Assembly: GCA_946183365.1 (NCBI GenBank)
Contig: CAMHAH010000023.1
Coordinates: forward strand, 1-48,097
Length of the DNA: 48,097 nucleotides
DNA from: an uncultured Clostridia bacterium
GTDB taxonomy: Bacteria > Bacillota > Clostridia > Oscillospirales > Acutalibacteraceae
Direction: 5' to 3'
A program made the translations under genes and the position numbers. The notes beneath the pieces were generated by a model. It was given only the letters and a program-made list of their open reading frames with translations, ran no database searches and had not been told where the DNA came from. This document shows positions 6,623 to 14,805 of this stretch, piece after piece (positions within the stretch are counted from its first letter, which is position 1; each line of letters begins with the position of its first letter).

Positions 6623-8728
6623 TTATTTATATTCCGCGCCGAGGACGTTCAGCCTGCCGTTGTCAAATGCGGTCATGTATACATAGTCGCCGATGTATAC
6701 ACAGCGGTCGACAGAATTACAGTCGGCGGTATGCTTATCGGTCTCGATTATCCTGCCGTCAGATATCTTGAAATTCAGATACCCGCCTTTATACTCGTTG
6801 ACCTCGGTATACTCAAGCGTGGTCTTGTCGTAATAGCCGTAATATTCATAGTTCAGCGGTATCAGATAATCGTCGCGCTCGGGGTTATACACAAGAGCCT
6901 TTGGGTTATGCTGTACGACCGAATAATGATCTATATATGACTTTGTATCGAGCACCTTCGGCTCGGACTTATCGCTGACGTCAAAGAGCGCGAGCTTGGT
7001 ACCGCTCTCAGTTATATAGCCGGTATAAACGTTGTTCTCATCGTGGTAGCCTATGCCGAGCACAAGGTCGTCGCCGACAGGCACGAGCATACTCGAGAAG
7101 CCCGATATCTCTACGCTGCCGGTTATCTGAGGCTTTGAGGGCTCGCTGAGGTCTATCACAAAGAGCGGGTCGGTCTGTTCATAGGTTATGACATAGGCGG
7201 TGTCGCCGAAATACCGGACAGCCTTGATCTCTTCATTCCTCGCGAAGCCGTTCACGGAACCGACCGTGTTGAGAGCTTCGTCAAGTACGAAAAGGTTATT
7301 GGTGTTGACCCGATCGTATTCATTTTCGCTCGTGGTGGCTACGCGCAGGTATCCGCCGCTCTCGTCAAAGGCGTACTGACCGTAGATACTGCCTTCGATC
7401 TGAGTATAAGCGGTGAAGTCTATACCGTCGCTCAGGCTGACCTTAAGGATGCGCGAGGTGATATCCGAGCTGTTGGAGTTATCCTTAGTGACCTCGACGC
7501 CGATAGAGCTGCTCCACACGCTGTAGGGCTCATAGCCCCAATCGGTGGCATAGATGTACATATTATTTCCGCTGCAATAAAGATCCTGAGCCGCGCCCAA
7601 GATCGCCTTGGTCTCGGTTTGAGCCGTGTGGTCGGCGGTGTTATATGCGCTTATGACAAGAAAGCTCTCTTGATCGGGGTCGTCAACGCTGTAGACTTGG
7701 TCGGCGGGCAGCTCACGGCAGTCGGATCCCCTGCCGCAGGCCGGGATATAATTATCCTCATACGTCGTATAATCGGACACGATATAAAGCATATCGCCGA
7801 TCATACGGGAGGACACACGGTAGCCGCTCTGGGTAAAGCTGTCGATCAGATTGATGTCATCAACGTCGCCGATATCATATACGAGCGCGCGTGTTATGCC
7901 GTCGGTATAGCCGCCGCGGTCGCTCAGATCATCGCATACCACGATCAGCCTGTCGCCGTGAAGGTAGAAGTCCTCTACATAAGCGCCCTTTGAGGCGCAG
8001 TATATGTCAGCCTCGTCGGGAGTAGGCAGCATACTGTCGACAGATATCTCAGCCACCCGCTCAGCTCTGCCGTTGTCGGCTGAAAATACAATGATATCAT
8101 CGGATAAGGCTCGGTCGGTGCAGTAGATATACCTGCCGTCGGTCTTGATGATATCGGCCTCATCAACGCCGTCTACCTGTTTATAGGTCTCGCTGAAGGA
8201 TGAGGTATCGGAGGCTTTTGCTCCGTCCGCGCTTGAGCTTGACTGCCCCGAGCTGCCGGTTGAACCGGAGCTGCCGTTTGAGGTACTGAAAGAATTCTCT
8301 TCGCTGTAGCCGCCCTGAAGCATATCGGAGCTCTGAGCGAAGCTGTCTTCTCTGAATTTCATGGGTATGCTGTCACGCTTGGTTTTTAATTCTTTTACAG
8401 CATTATTTATCTCCTCATGACTGCTGAACCGTATCAGAGAAAGCCCTCCCGGCAAGTCAAGAGTTCTCGACGGCAAATAAGGGGTACCCGACGGCGCTTT
8501 GACGAAATGGGTACCGATCGCCGCCGTAACGCCTATCACCAGCGCCAAAGCCGCCGCTATGCCGCCGATAAGTGCGCCCATGCGGCGCTTTTTCTTTTTA
8601 TCAACGCCGATCACCTTGGGCTCAACGCCGCTGAGGGTCTCCATAACATATTTTTCGTCCATTTCGGACGGGGCATCTACCCCTTCCTGAGCGAGTTTAT
8701 CACGCAAAAAGTCAAGATCATTTTTCAT
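6623..8728 (-). CDS. Membrane beta-propeller protein coupled to an ECF sigma factor, putative anti-sigma/sensor (701 aa)
   Basis: The start is ATG 8728. Its ribosome site GGAGTG overlaps the stop of the upstream sigma gene with 8-nt spacing; the in-frame GTG at 8737 has no room for a site. The N-terminus (about 48 residues, ending in the basic run KKKKRR) is cytosolic, then comes one transmembrane helix (GALIGGIAAALALVIGVTAA), a Ser/Gly-rich linker (GSSGSTGSSGQSSSS) and a large extracellular propeller. Motifs shared with the paralogue at 4095-6401 include YKQVDGVDEADIIKTDGRY and SRMIGDMLYI. Translational coupling to a sigma factor and this topology are typical of anti-sigma factors. No classical zinc anti-sigma motif is seen, so the role is inferred. 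The extracellular domain would be the sensor. Confidence 0.78.
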   Translation of the reverse strand: MKNDLDFLRDKLAQEGVDAPSEMDEKYVMETLSGVEPKVIGVDKKKKRRMGALIGGIAAALALVIGVTAAIGTHFVKAPSGTPYLPSRTLDLPGGLSLIRFSSHEEINNAVKELKTKRDSIPMKFREDSFAQSSDMLQGGYSEENSFSTSNGSSGSTGSSGQSSSSADGAKASDTSSFSETYKQVDGVDEADIIKTDGRYIYCTDRALSDDIIVFSADNGRAERVAEISVDSMLPTPDEADIYCASKGAYVEDFYLHGDRLIVVCDDLSDRGGYTDGITRALVYDIGDVDDINLIDSFTQSGYRVSSRMIGDMLYIVSDYTTYEDNYIPACGRGSDCRELPADQVYSVDDPDQESFLVISAYNTADHTAQTETKAILGAAQDLYCSGNNMYIYATDWGYEPYSVWSSSIGVEVTKDNSNSSDITSRILKVSLSDGIDFTAYTQIEGSIYGQYAFDESGGYLRVATTSENEYDRVNTNNLFVLDEALNTVGSVNGFARNEEIKAVRYFGDTAYVITYEQTDPLFVIDLSEPSKPQITGSVEISGFSSMLVPVGDDLVLGIGYHDENNVYTGYITESGTKLALFDVSDKSEPKVLDTKSYIDHYSVVQHNPKALVYNPERDDYLIPLNYEYYGYYDKTTLEYTEVNEYKGGYLNFKISDGRIIETDKHTADCNSVDRCVYIGDYVYMTAFDNGRLNVLGAEYK

Positions 8729-8733
8729 ATCGA

Positions 8734-9237
8734 TCACTCCAGAAAGCTTCTCATTTTTTTGAGCGAACGCGAGAGCCGCGAACGCACCGTAACAGCCCCG
8801 ATACCCGTCATAGCGGATATCTCGCGGCTGTTGTAGCCGCCGAGAGCCGACAGCAGAACGATGTCTCTGTCCTGCGGGCTGAGGACGCCAAACGCCTCTT
8901 TTAGCTCAGCCGAGATACCGCCGTCCTCAGACGGGAGCTTATCGAGCTCAGATACATCGGCGCGGCCGCTCTGTTCACTCTGTCGGGCTATGCAGACTGC
9001 GCAGGAGCGGTACAGGATACGGAAGATCCACGGCTTGAATGAGCCCGCGGAGCGCAGTGAGCCTATGCTCTCAAAGGCCGAGACGATACATTCTGAGACC
9101 GCGTCACGCGCGTCCTCAGAGCTGCCGAGCTTATAATAAGCGTATCGGTACAGATCGTCTCTGTACAGCATATACAGCGCGGCGAAGGCTTCTTTGTCAC
9201 CCTGAGAAGCCCTCAGCGCCAAGCTTTTCTCATCCAT
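8734..9237 (-). CDS. ECF-type RNA polymerase sigma factor (167 aa)
   Basis: Region 2 spans about residues 10-75 (ALYMLYRDDLYRYAYYKLG, then ARDAVSECIVSAFESI and FKPWIFRILYR). Region 4 spans about residues 112-167 (LSPQDRDIVLLSALGGYNSREIS and an HTH with GAVTVRSRLSRSLKKM). No region 1 or 3 is present and the length is typical of the ECF group. The start is ATG 9237 after GCAGGAGGTTCATT. Its TGA stop overlaps the ribosome site of the propeller gene, so the two are translationally coupled. It would direct RNA polymerase to its own regulon, with the propeller protein as likely membrane-bound control. Its targets are unknown; the divergent-function neighbour at 9444-14504 (dockerin/starch-binding) is one candidate. 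Confidence 0.92.
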   Translation of the reverse strand: MDEKSLALRASQGDKEAFAALYMLYRDDLYRYAYYKLGSSEDARDAVSECIVSAFESIGSLRSAGSFKPWIFRILYRSCAVCIARQSEQSGRADVSELDKLPSEDGGISAELKEAFGVLSPQDRDIVLLSALGGYNSREISAMTGIGAVTVRSRLSRSLKKMRSFLE

Positions 9238-9328
9238 AATGAACCTCCTGCGGCGTCGTTCACTCTATAAGTGCGAAAAATGAGCCGAAGTGTTGCATTG
9301 GTTATAAAAATATTTGATCTTTTTTACG

Positions 9329-9356
9329 ATTATAACATATCTGTATAGAATTACAA
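9329..9356 (-). promoter_or_regulatory. Promoter of the sigma/propeller operon
   Basis: On the minus strand, -35 TTGTAA (9356-9351), a 16-bp spacer and extended -10 TGTTATAAT (TATAAT at 9334-9329). This looks like a housekeeping-sigma promoter about 85 bp before ATG 9237. Confidence 0.6.
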
Positions 9357-9363
9357 CCATATA

Positions 9364-9394
9364 GTAAAACAGAGGCAGACCGAAGTCTGCCCCT
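9364..9394 (-). terminator. Terminator of the giant dockerin gene
   Basis: On the minus strand GGGCAGAC-TTCG-GTCTGCC forms a strong stem with a UUCG tetraloop (stem bases 9372-9380 and 9385-9393) followed by GTTTTACTAT. It lies about 50 bp past the dockerin gene's stop. Confidence 0.75.
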
Positions 9395-9443
9395 GAAAGG
9401 TGTTATAAACTGTCTGCGCGGATAACAAACGGTTATAGGAGTA

Positions 9444-12400
9444 TCAGCCCCAATAGCCGCTCTTGTCCCAGCCTGTTATATTATATGTCTTACCGATATT
9501 GCCTGAGATTGTCAGGTCGGCGGTCTGGTTCCACTTGTTGTTCCAGTTATTATCGGTGGTGCTGCCGTTCATGCGGCAGAAGATAACGCTTGTGTAGCCA
9601 TCGGGTACCTCAACGGTATAGGTGCCGTTAGAGCCGCTCATGCTGACCCATGTTTCACCGTTGCCGAAGAAGTAAGCGGCAAATCTCGCGCCGTCCTTAT
9701 CCCACATACCCGCCTTGAGGGTGAGGGTATTCTTTACGGGAGCGGTGGTCGGAGCCTGGGTCTCGGGAGCGGTGGTCGGGGTCTCAGAGCCGACTAACTG
9801 AACCTCAAAGTTGTTGCCGTTCTTAGAGCCTGTGGTGTACCACTGAGCGCCGTCGGTGATACCTGTGGTGATATCTACTGTCTGGTTGCCGCCGCCGTTG
9901 AAGATGATACCGGTCACATTCTCGGGAACGGTTGCAGAATAAACCTTCTGGCCGTAGCCGTTGGTCTCATACTCGGTCATAGCTGTACCGGGCCAAGCGG
10001 GACCGTCGTTCCAGTAATATACGCTCACGCTGCCCCAGCTGAGAGCGTCGGTAAAGTATACGGTGATGGTATCGGTGACGGGAGTTGTGGGAGCCTGAGT
10101 TGCCTCGGTCACGGGAGCGCTCATACCGTCTATATAGATCACGCTGTTGAACCAATCGGAGCCGCCGTCGCCGTTGGGACGGAAGTACAGGGTGTAGGTG
10201 CCCGCGGCTGTGATCTCGCCGTTCTCGCCGTAGTTGTTGCCCATGCCGCTCGGGAAATAATCTGTATCTGCAACAGTAGAGCCGTCGGCTGAGTAAGCTA
10301 CCTTGAACTGATCGGTAGTTGAGAGAGTGAGGCCGTCGAGCATAAACTCTTCTGCATCGGCGCTCTCGTTCTTAGTGAGCTTATAAGCGGCGTTGGGCAT
10401 CCAGTTGTTCATCGAACCGACTACATAGTAGCCGCTGAGATCGGGAGCCTGAGTAGGTGCCTGAGTAGGTGCCTGTGTAGGAGCCTGTGTAGGAGCCTGT
10501 GTAGGAGCCTGTGTGGGCTTAGCTGTGGGAGCCTGAGTGGGAGCCTGAGTAGGAGCCGTAGTAGGCTTCGTTGTGGGAGCTGTTGTAGGAGCCGTGGTGG
10601 GCTTAGTTGTAGGCTTGGTTGTAGGAGCCTGTGTAGGTGCAGTTGTGGGAGCTACGGCGTTCTCATTGAAGGATGAGAAGTAAACGATATCATAACCGGG
10701 CTGTAAAGTATAATTATCGATTATTCTTGTAAGGGAACCATCGATCATAGCGAGTGTCCTTAACCTCGGTGTGATGGTCGCCTCACCGGGAGCGATAACC
10801 TTATATGTAACTACGCTGAGCTTGGAAGCATCAGAATTGAATACGAAGGGTCTTGTCTTGGATGCGTTCGAGCCGGTGAATACGAACTCGCCGGATACAG
10901 CGGCGTTACCCATAGCCTTGTCCTTCATTATCGGGAATACGGTATCGACGTCGTCGATCATGTTCTCATCGTCGAGAGTATCGGCGATCTGAAGGATAGA
11001 GGATGTATAAAGCTGGTCGCCTGCTACGGTAGAGATCTTACCGCTGTCGACATTGGATGTATTCAGGAAGGTGTATACCGTGAAGGTCTCGCCTACGTTG
11101 AAGGTCTTAGTCTCAACGCCGTCAAGGGTTACGGTAGCTGTGCCGACAGGAGTTGTGGGAGCGGTCGTCGGAGCTGTAGTAGGCTTGGTTGTAGGCTTCG
11201 TAGTAGGCGCAGTTGTCGGAGCCGTGGTAGGCTTAGTTGTAGGCTTGGTTGTAGGAGCCTGTGTAGGTGCAGTTGTGGGAGCTACGGCGTTCTCATTGAA
11301 AGATGAGAAGTTAACGATATCATAACCGGGCTGTAAAGTATAATTATCGATTATTCTTGTAAGGTAATCATCGATCTTAGCGAGTGTCTTGAGCCCTGTA
11401 TTGATGGTCGCCTCACCGGGAGCGATGACCTTATATGTAACTACGCTGAGCTTGGAAGCATCAGAATTGAATACGAAGGGTCTTGTCTTGGATGCGTTCG
11501 AGCCGGTGAATACGAACTCGCCGGATACAGCGGCGTTACCCATAGCCTTGTCCTTCATTATCGGGAATACGGTATCGACGTCGTCGATCATGTTCTCATC
11601 GTCGAGAGTATCGGCGATCTGAAGGATAGAGGATGTATAAAGCTGGTCGCCTGCTACGGTAGAGATCTTACCGCTGTCTATATTGGCTGTATTCAGGAAG
11701 GTGTATACCGTGAAGGTCTCGCCTACATTGAAGGTCTTAGTCTCTCTGCCGTCAAGGGTTACTGTAGCTGTGCCGGCAGGAGTTGTGGGAGCGGTTGTCG
11801 GAGCTGTAGTAGGCTTGGTTGTAGGCTTCGTAGTAGGCGCTGTTGTAGGAGCCGTGGTAGGCTTCGTTGTGGGCGCTGTTGTAGGAGCCGTGGTGGGCTT
11901 AGTTGTAGGCTTGGTTGTAGGCGCAGTTGTCGGAGCCGTGGTAGGCTTCGTTGTAGGCTTTGTTGTAGGAGCCGTGGTAGGCTTTGTTGTGGGAGCCTGT
12001 GTAACGGGCTGAGTAGGTGTAGTTGTAGGAGCTACGGCGTTCTCATTGAAAGATGAGAAGTTAACGATATCATAACCGGGCTGTACTTCATACTTATCTA
12101 CTACTCTTGTGAGATGATCATCGGTAAGAGCCAGTGTCTTGAGCCCTGTATTGATAGTCGCCTCACCGGGTGCGATAACCTTATACTGAAGCACGCAGAG
12201 CTTCGCGTCATCTGTATTGAATACGAAAGGCTTCTTCTTAGAGGCGTTGGAGCCTGTGTAGATGAACTCGCCGGATATAGCGGCGTTACCCATAGCCTTG
12301 TCCTTCATTATCGGGAATACGGTATCGACGTCGTCGATCATGTTCTCATCGTCGAGAGTATCGGCGATCTGAAGGATAGAGGATGTATAAAGCTGGTCGC

Positions 12401-14504
12401 CTGCTACGGTAGAGATCTTACCGCTGTCGACATTGGATGTATTCAGGAAGGTGTATATCGTGAAGGTCTCGCCTACGTTGAAGGTCTTAGTCTCTCTGCC
12501 GTCAAGTGTAACTGTAGCTGTGCCGGCAGGAGTTGTAGGAGCGGTCGTCGGAGCTGTAGTAGGCTTGGTTGTAGGCTTCGTAGTAGGCGCTGTCGTCGGA
12601 GCCGTAGTGGGCTTCGTTGTGGGCTTTGTTGTAGGCGCTGTTGTAGGAGCCGTGGTAGGCTTTGTTGTGGGCTTGGTTGTAGGAGCCTGTGTAGGTGCAG
12701 TTGTGGGAGCTACGGCGTTCTCATTGAAAGATGAGAAGTTAACGATATCATAACCGGGCTGTACTTCATACTTATCTACTACTCTTGTGAGATGATCATC
12801 GGTAAGAGCCAGTGTCTTGAGCCCTGTATTGATAGTCGCCTCACCGGGTGCGATAACCTTATACTGAAGCACGCAGAGCTTCGCGTCATCTGTATTGAAT
12901 ACGAAAGGCTTCTTCTTAGAGGCGTTGGAGCCTGTGTAGATGAACTCGCCGGATATAGCGGCGTTACCCATAGCCTTGTCCTTCATTATCGGGAATACGG
13001 TATCGACGTCGTCGATCATGTTCTCATCGTCGAGAGTGTCGGCGATCTGAAGGATAGAGGATGTATAAAGCTGGTCGCCGGCTACGGTAGACATCTTACC
13101 GCTGTCTACGTTCGCGGCGTTCAGATAGGTATATACCGTGAAGGTCTCGCCTACGTTGAAGGTCTTGACCTCTCTGCCGTCGAGGGTAACGGTAGCTTTA
13201 CCCGCGGGAGTTGTAGGAACGGTAGTCGGAGCTGTAGTAGGCTTGGTTGTAGGCTTCGTTGTGGGCGCTGTTGTCGGAGCTGTGGTAGGCTTGGTTGTAG
13301 GCTTCGTTGTGGGCGCTGTTGTAGGAGCCGTGGTAGGCTTCGTTGTAGGCTTGGTTGTAGGAGCCTGTGTTACCGGCTGAGTTGTAGGCTTGGTTGTGGG
13401 AGCCTGTGTTACCGGCTGTGTTGTAGGCTTGGTCGTAGGAGCCTGTGTAGCGGGCTGAGTAGCGGGCTGTGTCTCAGGCGCGGATGTGGGAGTAACGCCT
13501 AAGGTAAAGGTCGAGAAATACTTGGGATCGTATCCGTCAACAACCTTGTAATCCTTGATGATCTGTGTGAGGTAATCATCGGTCAGAGCTACGGTCTTGA
13601 GCATGGTGTTGACAGCGCCCTCACCGGGAGCGGTGACCTTGTACTGAGTTACGACCAGGCAGCTCTCGTCGGTATTGAAGATAAAGGGCTTCTTCTTAGA
13701 GGCGTTGGAGCCTGTGAAGTAGAGCGCGCCCTCATCCATGCCGTTGCCCATAGCCTTGTCAGTCATGATCGGGAAAACGGTATCGACGTCGTCTATCATA
13801 TTTTCCTCATCAAGGGCGTCTACGCGCTCGAGCATGGAGTATGTATAATACTGCTCACCGGCTACGGTAGATACCTTACCGCCGTCTATATCGGCAGTAT
13901 TGAGGATGGTGTAAACGGTGAAGGTGTCGCCGACATTGAAAGTAGCGGTCTCATACTGAACACCGTTATTGAACAGGGTGATGACAGCCTTATCGCTCAG
14001 ATCCTGAGTTGCAGGCTGAGTAGCAGGCTGAGTAGCGGGCTGGGTTGCGGGCTGAGTAGCGGGCTGAGTAGGCTTTTGAGTAGGACGCTCGGTCGCCGGC
14101 TGGGTGGGCTTTTGAGTAGGCTCGGTGGGATACTCATCTAAGGGTTCCTCTATACCCAGACCCATAGCACTGGGATCATCGATCAGATACAGCTGGATAT
14201 AAAGAACGTCGAGCAGAGTGATATCGTCTTCGCTCGGCCAAACGTTAGCTATACGGAATTCGATCTGATCGCGCGGCATACTGCTATACTCGCTGCTGCT
14301 GATATAGCCCTCTGTATCTACCAGAGAAAGCTGAAGAAATAACGCGTCTTTCAGGGTGACGTCGCCGTCGCGGTCAACGTCGCCTCGAAGCGGAGGGCCG
14401 TCGTATTTAGTCGCGGCGCTCATAGGCGTGACGCACATGGTAAACATAGAGATCATCATAGCGATAACGAGAGCTATACTTACCACGCGTTTAGTGTGTT
14501 TCAT
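9444..14504 (-). CDS. Giant secreted dockerin protein with five cohesin-like repeats and C-terminal starch-binding-like modules (1686 aa)
   Basis: Signal peptide about residues 1-31, then an N-terminal type-I-like dockerin (38-110; first loop DVDRDGDVTLKD canonical, second loop SEDDITLLD degenerate). Five ~160-residue modules follow (about 172-337, 436-598, 661-823, 908-1071, 1121-1281), joined by long Thr/Pro/Ala/Lys linkers. Each module has FNVGETFTVYTFLN near its start and a conserved YKVIAPGEATI strand near its end, a pattern recalling cohesin/Ig-like sandwiches; they are not assigned with certainty. Three C-terminal modules follow: 1355-1457 (SGYYVVGSMNNW), 1475-1565 (VYYWNDGPAWPGTAM and IIFNGGGNQTVD, CBM26-like) and 1590-1686 (a related fold with WDKDGARFAAYFFGNG). 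ATG 14504 has AGGAGGAGATTAC upstream. It probably binds starch and joins a dockerin-cohesin complex on the surface. No catalytic domain is seen. Confidence 0.85.
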   Translation of the reverse strand: MKHTKRVVSIALVIAMMISMFTMCVTPMSAATKYDGPPLRGDVDRDGDVTLKDALFLQLSLVDTEGYISSSEYSSMPRDQIEFRIANVWPSEDDITLLDVLYIQLYLIDDPSAMGLGIEEPLDEYPTEPTQKPTQPATERPTQKPTQPATQPATQPATQPATQPATQDLSDKAVITLFNNGVQYETATFNVGDTFTVYTILNTADIDGGKVSTVAGEQYYTYSMLERVDALDEENMIDDVDTVFPIMTDKAMGNGMDEGALYFTGSNASKKKPFIFNTDESCLVVTQYKVTAPGEGAVNTMLKTVALTDDYLTQIIKDYKVVDGYDPKYFSTFTLGVTPTSAPETQPATQPATQAPTTKPTTQPVTQAPTTKPTTQPVTQAPTTKPTTKPTTAPTTAPTTKPTTKPTTAPTTAPTTKPTTKPTTAPTTVPTTPAGKATVTLDGREVKTFNVGETFTVYTYLNAANVDSGKMSTVAGDQLYTSSILQIADTLDDENMIDDVDTVFPIMKDKAMGNAAISGEFIYTGSNASKKKPFVFNTDDAKLCVLQYKVIAPGEATINTGLKTLALTDDHLTRVVDKYEVQPGYDIVNFSSFNENAVAPTTAPTQAPTTKPTTKPTTAPTTAPTTKPTTKPTTAPTTAPTTKPTTKPTTAPTTAPTTPAGTATVTLDGRETKTFNVGETFTIYTFLNTSNVDSGKISTVAGDQLYTSSILQIADTLDDENMIDDVDTVFPIMKDKAMGNAAISGEFIYTGSNASKKKPFVFNTDDAKLCVLQYKVIAPGEATINTGLKTLALTDDHLTRVVDKYEVQPGYDIVNFSSFNENAVAPTTTPTQPVTQAPTTKPTTAPTTKPTTKPTTAPTTAPTTKPTTKPTTAPTTAPTTKPTTAPTTAPTTKPTTKPTTAPTTAPTTPAGTATVTLDGRETKTFNVGETFTVYTFLNTANIDSGKISTVAGDQLYTSSILQIADTLDDENMIDDVDTVFPIMKDKAMGNAAVSGEFVFTGSNASKTRPFVFNSDASKLSVVTYKVIAPGEATINTGLKTLAKIDDYLTRIIDNYTLQPGYDIVNFSSFNENAVAPTTAPTQAPTTKPTTKPTTAPTTAPTTKPTTKPTTAPTTAPTTPVGTATVTLDGVETKTFNVGETFTVYTFLNTSNVDSGKISTVAGDQLYTSSILQIADTLDDENMIDDVDTVFPIMKDKAMGNAAVSGEFVFTGSNASKTRPFVFNSDASKLSVVTYKVIAPGEATITPRLRTLAMIDGSLTRIIDNYTLQPGYDIVYFSSFNENAVAPTTAPTQAPTTKPTTKPTTAPTTAPTTKPTTAPTQAPTQAPTAKPTQAPTQAPTQAPTQAPTQAPTQAPDLSGYYVVGSMNNWMPNAAYKLTKNESADAEEFMLDGLTLSTTDQFKVAYSADGSTVADTDYFPSGMGNNYGENGEITAAGTYTLYFRPNGDGGSDWFNSVIYIDGMSAPVTEATQAPTTPVTDTITVYFTDALSWGSVSVYYWNDGPAWPGTAMTEYETNGYGQKVYSATVPENVTGIIFNGGGNQTVDITTGITDGAQWYTTGSKNGNNFEVQLVGSETPTTAPETQAPTTAPVKNTLTLKAGMWDKDGARFAAYFFGNGETWVSMSGSNGTYTVEVPDGYTSVIFCRMNGSTTDNNWNNKWNQTADLTISGNIGKTYNITGWDKSGYWG
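10665..13500 (-). repeat. Tandem module and linker repeats inside the dockerin gene
   Basis: DNA for modules 2 and 3 is nearly identical with a period of 678 bp (compare 12114 and 12792). Modules 4 and 5 are nearly identical with a period of 630 bp (compare 10773 and 11403). The linkers are built from short Thr/Pro units such as TKPTTAPTT with varying copy number. Near-identity between neighbours at the DNA level points to recent duplication or gene conversion. Such DNA is also prone to short-read mis-assembly. Confidence 0.9.
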
Positions 14505-14565
14505 GTAATCTCCTCCTAAAAAGATAATTAACCGAGTGCAATGCCCGCACTAAGCTATTATAAAT

Positions 14566-14594
14566 ATTATATTACAATACCGTAACTGTTTCAA
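14566..14594 (-). promoter_or_regulatory. Consensus promoter of the giant dockerin gene
   Basis: Minus strand: -35 TTGAAA (14594-14589), a 17-bp spacer and -10 TATAAT (14571-14566). The transcript would start near 14559, leaving a short leader of about 55 nt that carries the strong AGGAGGAG ribosome site. The remaining bases of the 14505-14805 gap hold the rpoC terminator and AT-rich DNA without a gene. Confidence 0.8.
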
Positions 14595-14754
14595 CAAAAC
14601 AGAGGGTTTTTGTCATCTTTAACAGTATAGAAAAATCACACTCGTTTTTGGTTATTTTATACAATCATTTGTGTAAAAACTAAACAATAGCACTATATAT
14701 CCCATCTGCAAGTCCTGTGATCTATTACAGAAAGTATCATGACACCTGTCAGAT

Positions 14755-14789
14755 TTAAAACAAAACAGGTCTCCCCGTTAAGGGAGACC
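14755..14789 (-). terminator. rpoBC operon terminator
   Basis: Perfect 8-bp stem GGTCTCCC (14768-14775) / GGGAGACC (14782-14789), followed on the minus strand by TGTTTTGTTTT. It directly follows rpoC. Confidence 0.85.
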
Positions 14790-14805
14790 CGTTGTGATTA
14801 TTATA

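Noticed and set aside
10440..10560. CRISPR-like or VNTR locus in Thr/Pro linker DNA
   Set aside because: In-frame protein linker repeats with no unique spacers.
12114..13502. Two long plus-strand ORFs (206 and 236 codons) inside the dockerin gene
   Set aside because: They are mirror frames of the repeated modules and Thr/Pro linkers, with no ribosome site; they look alike only because the sense strand is repetitive.
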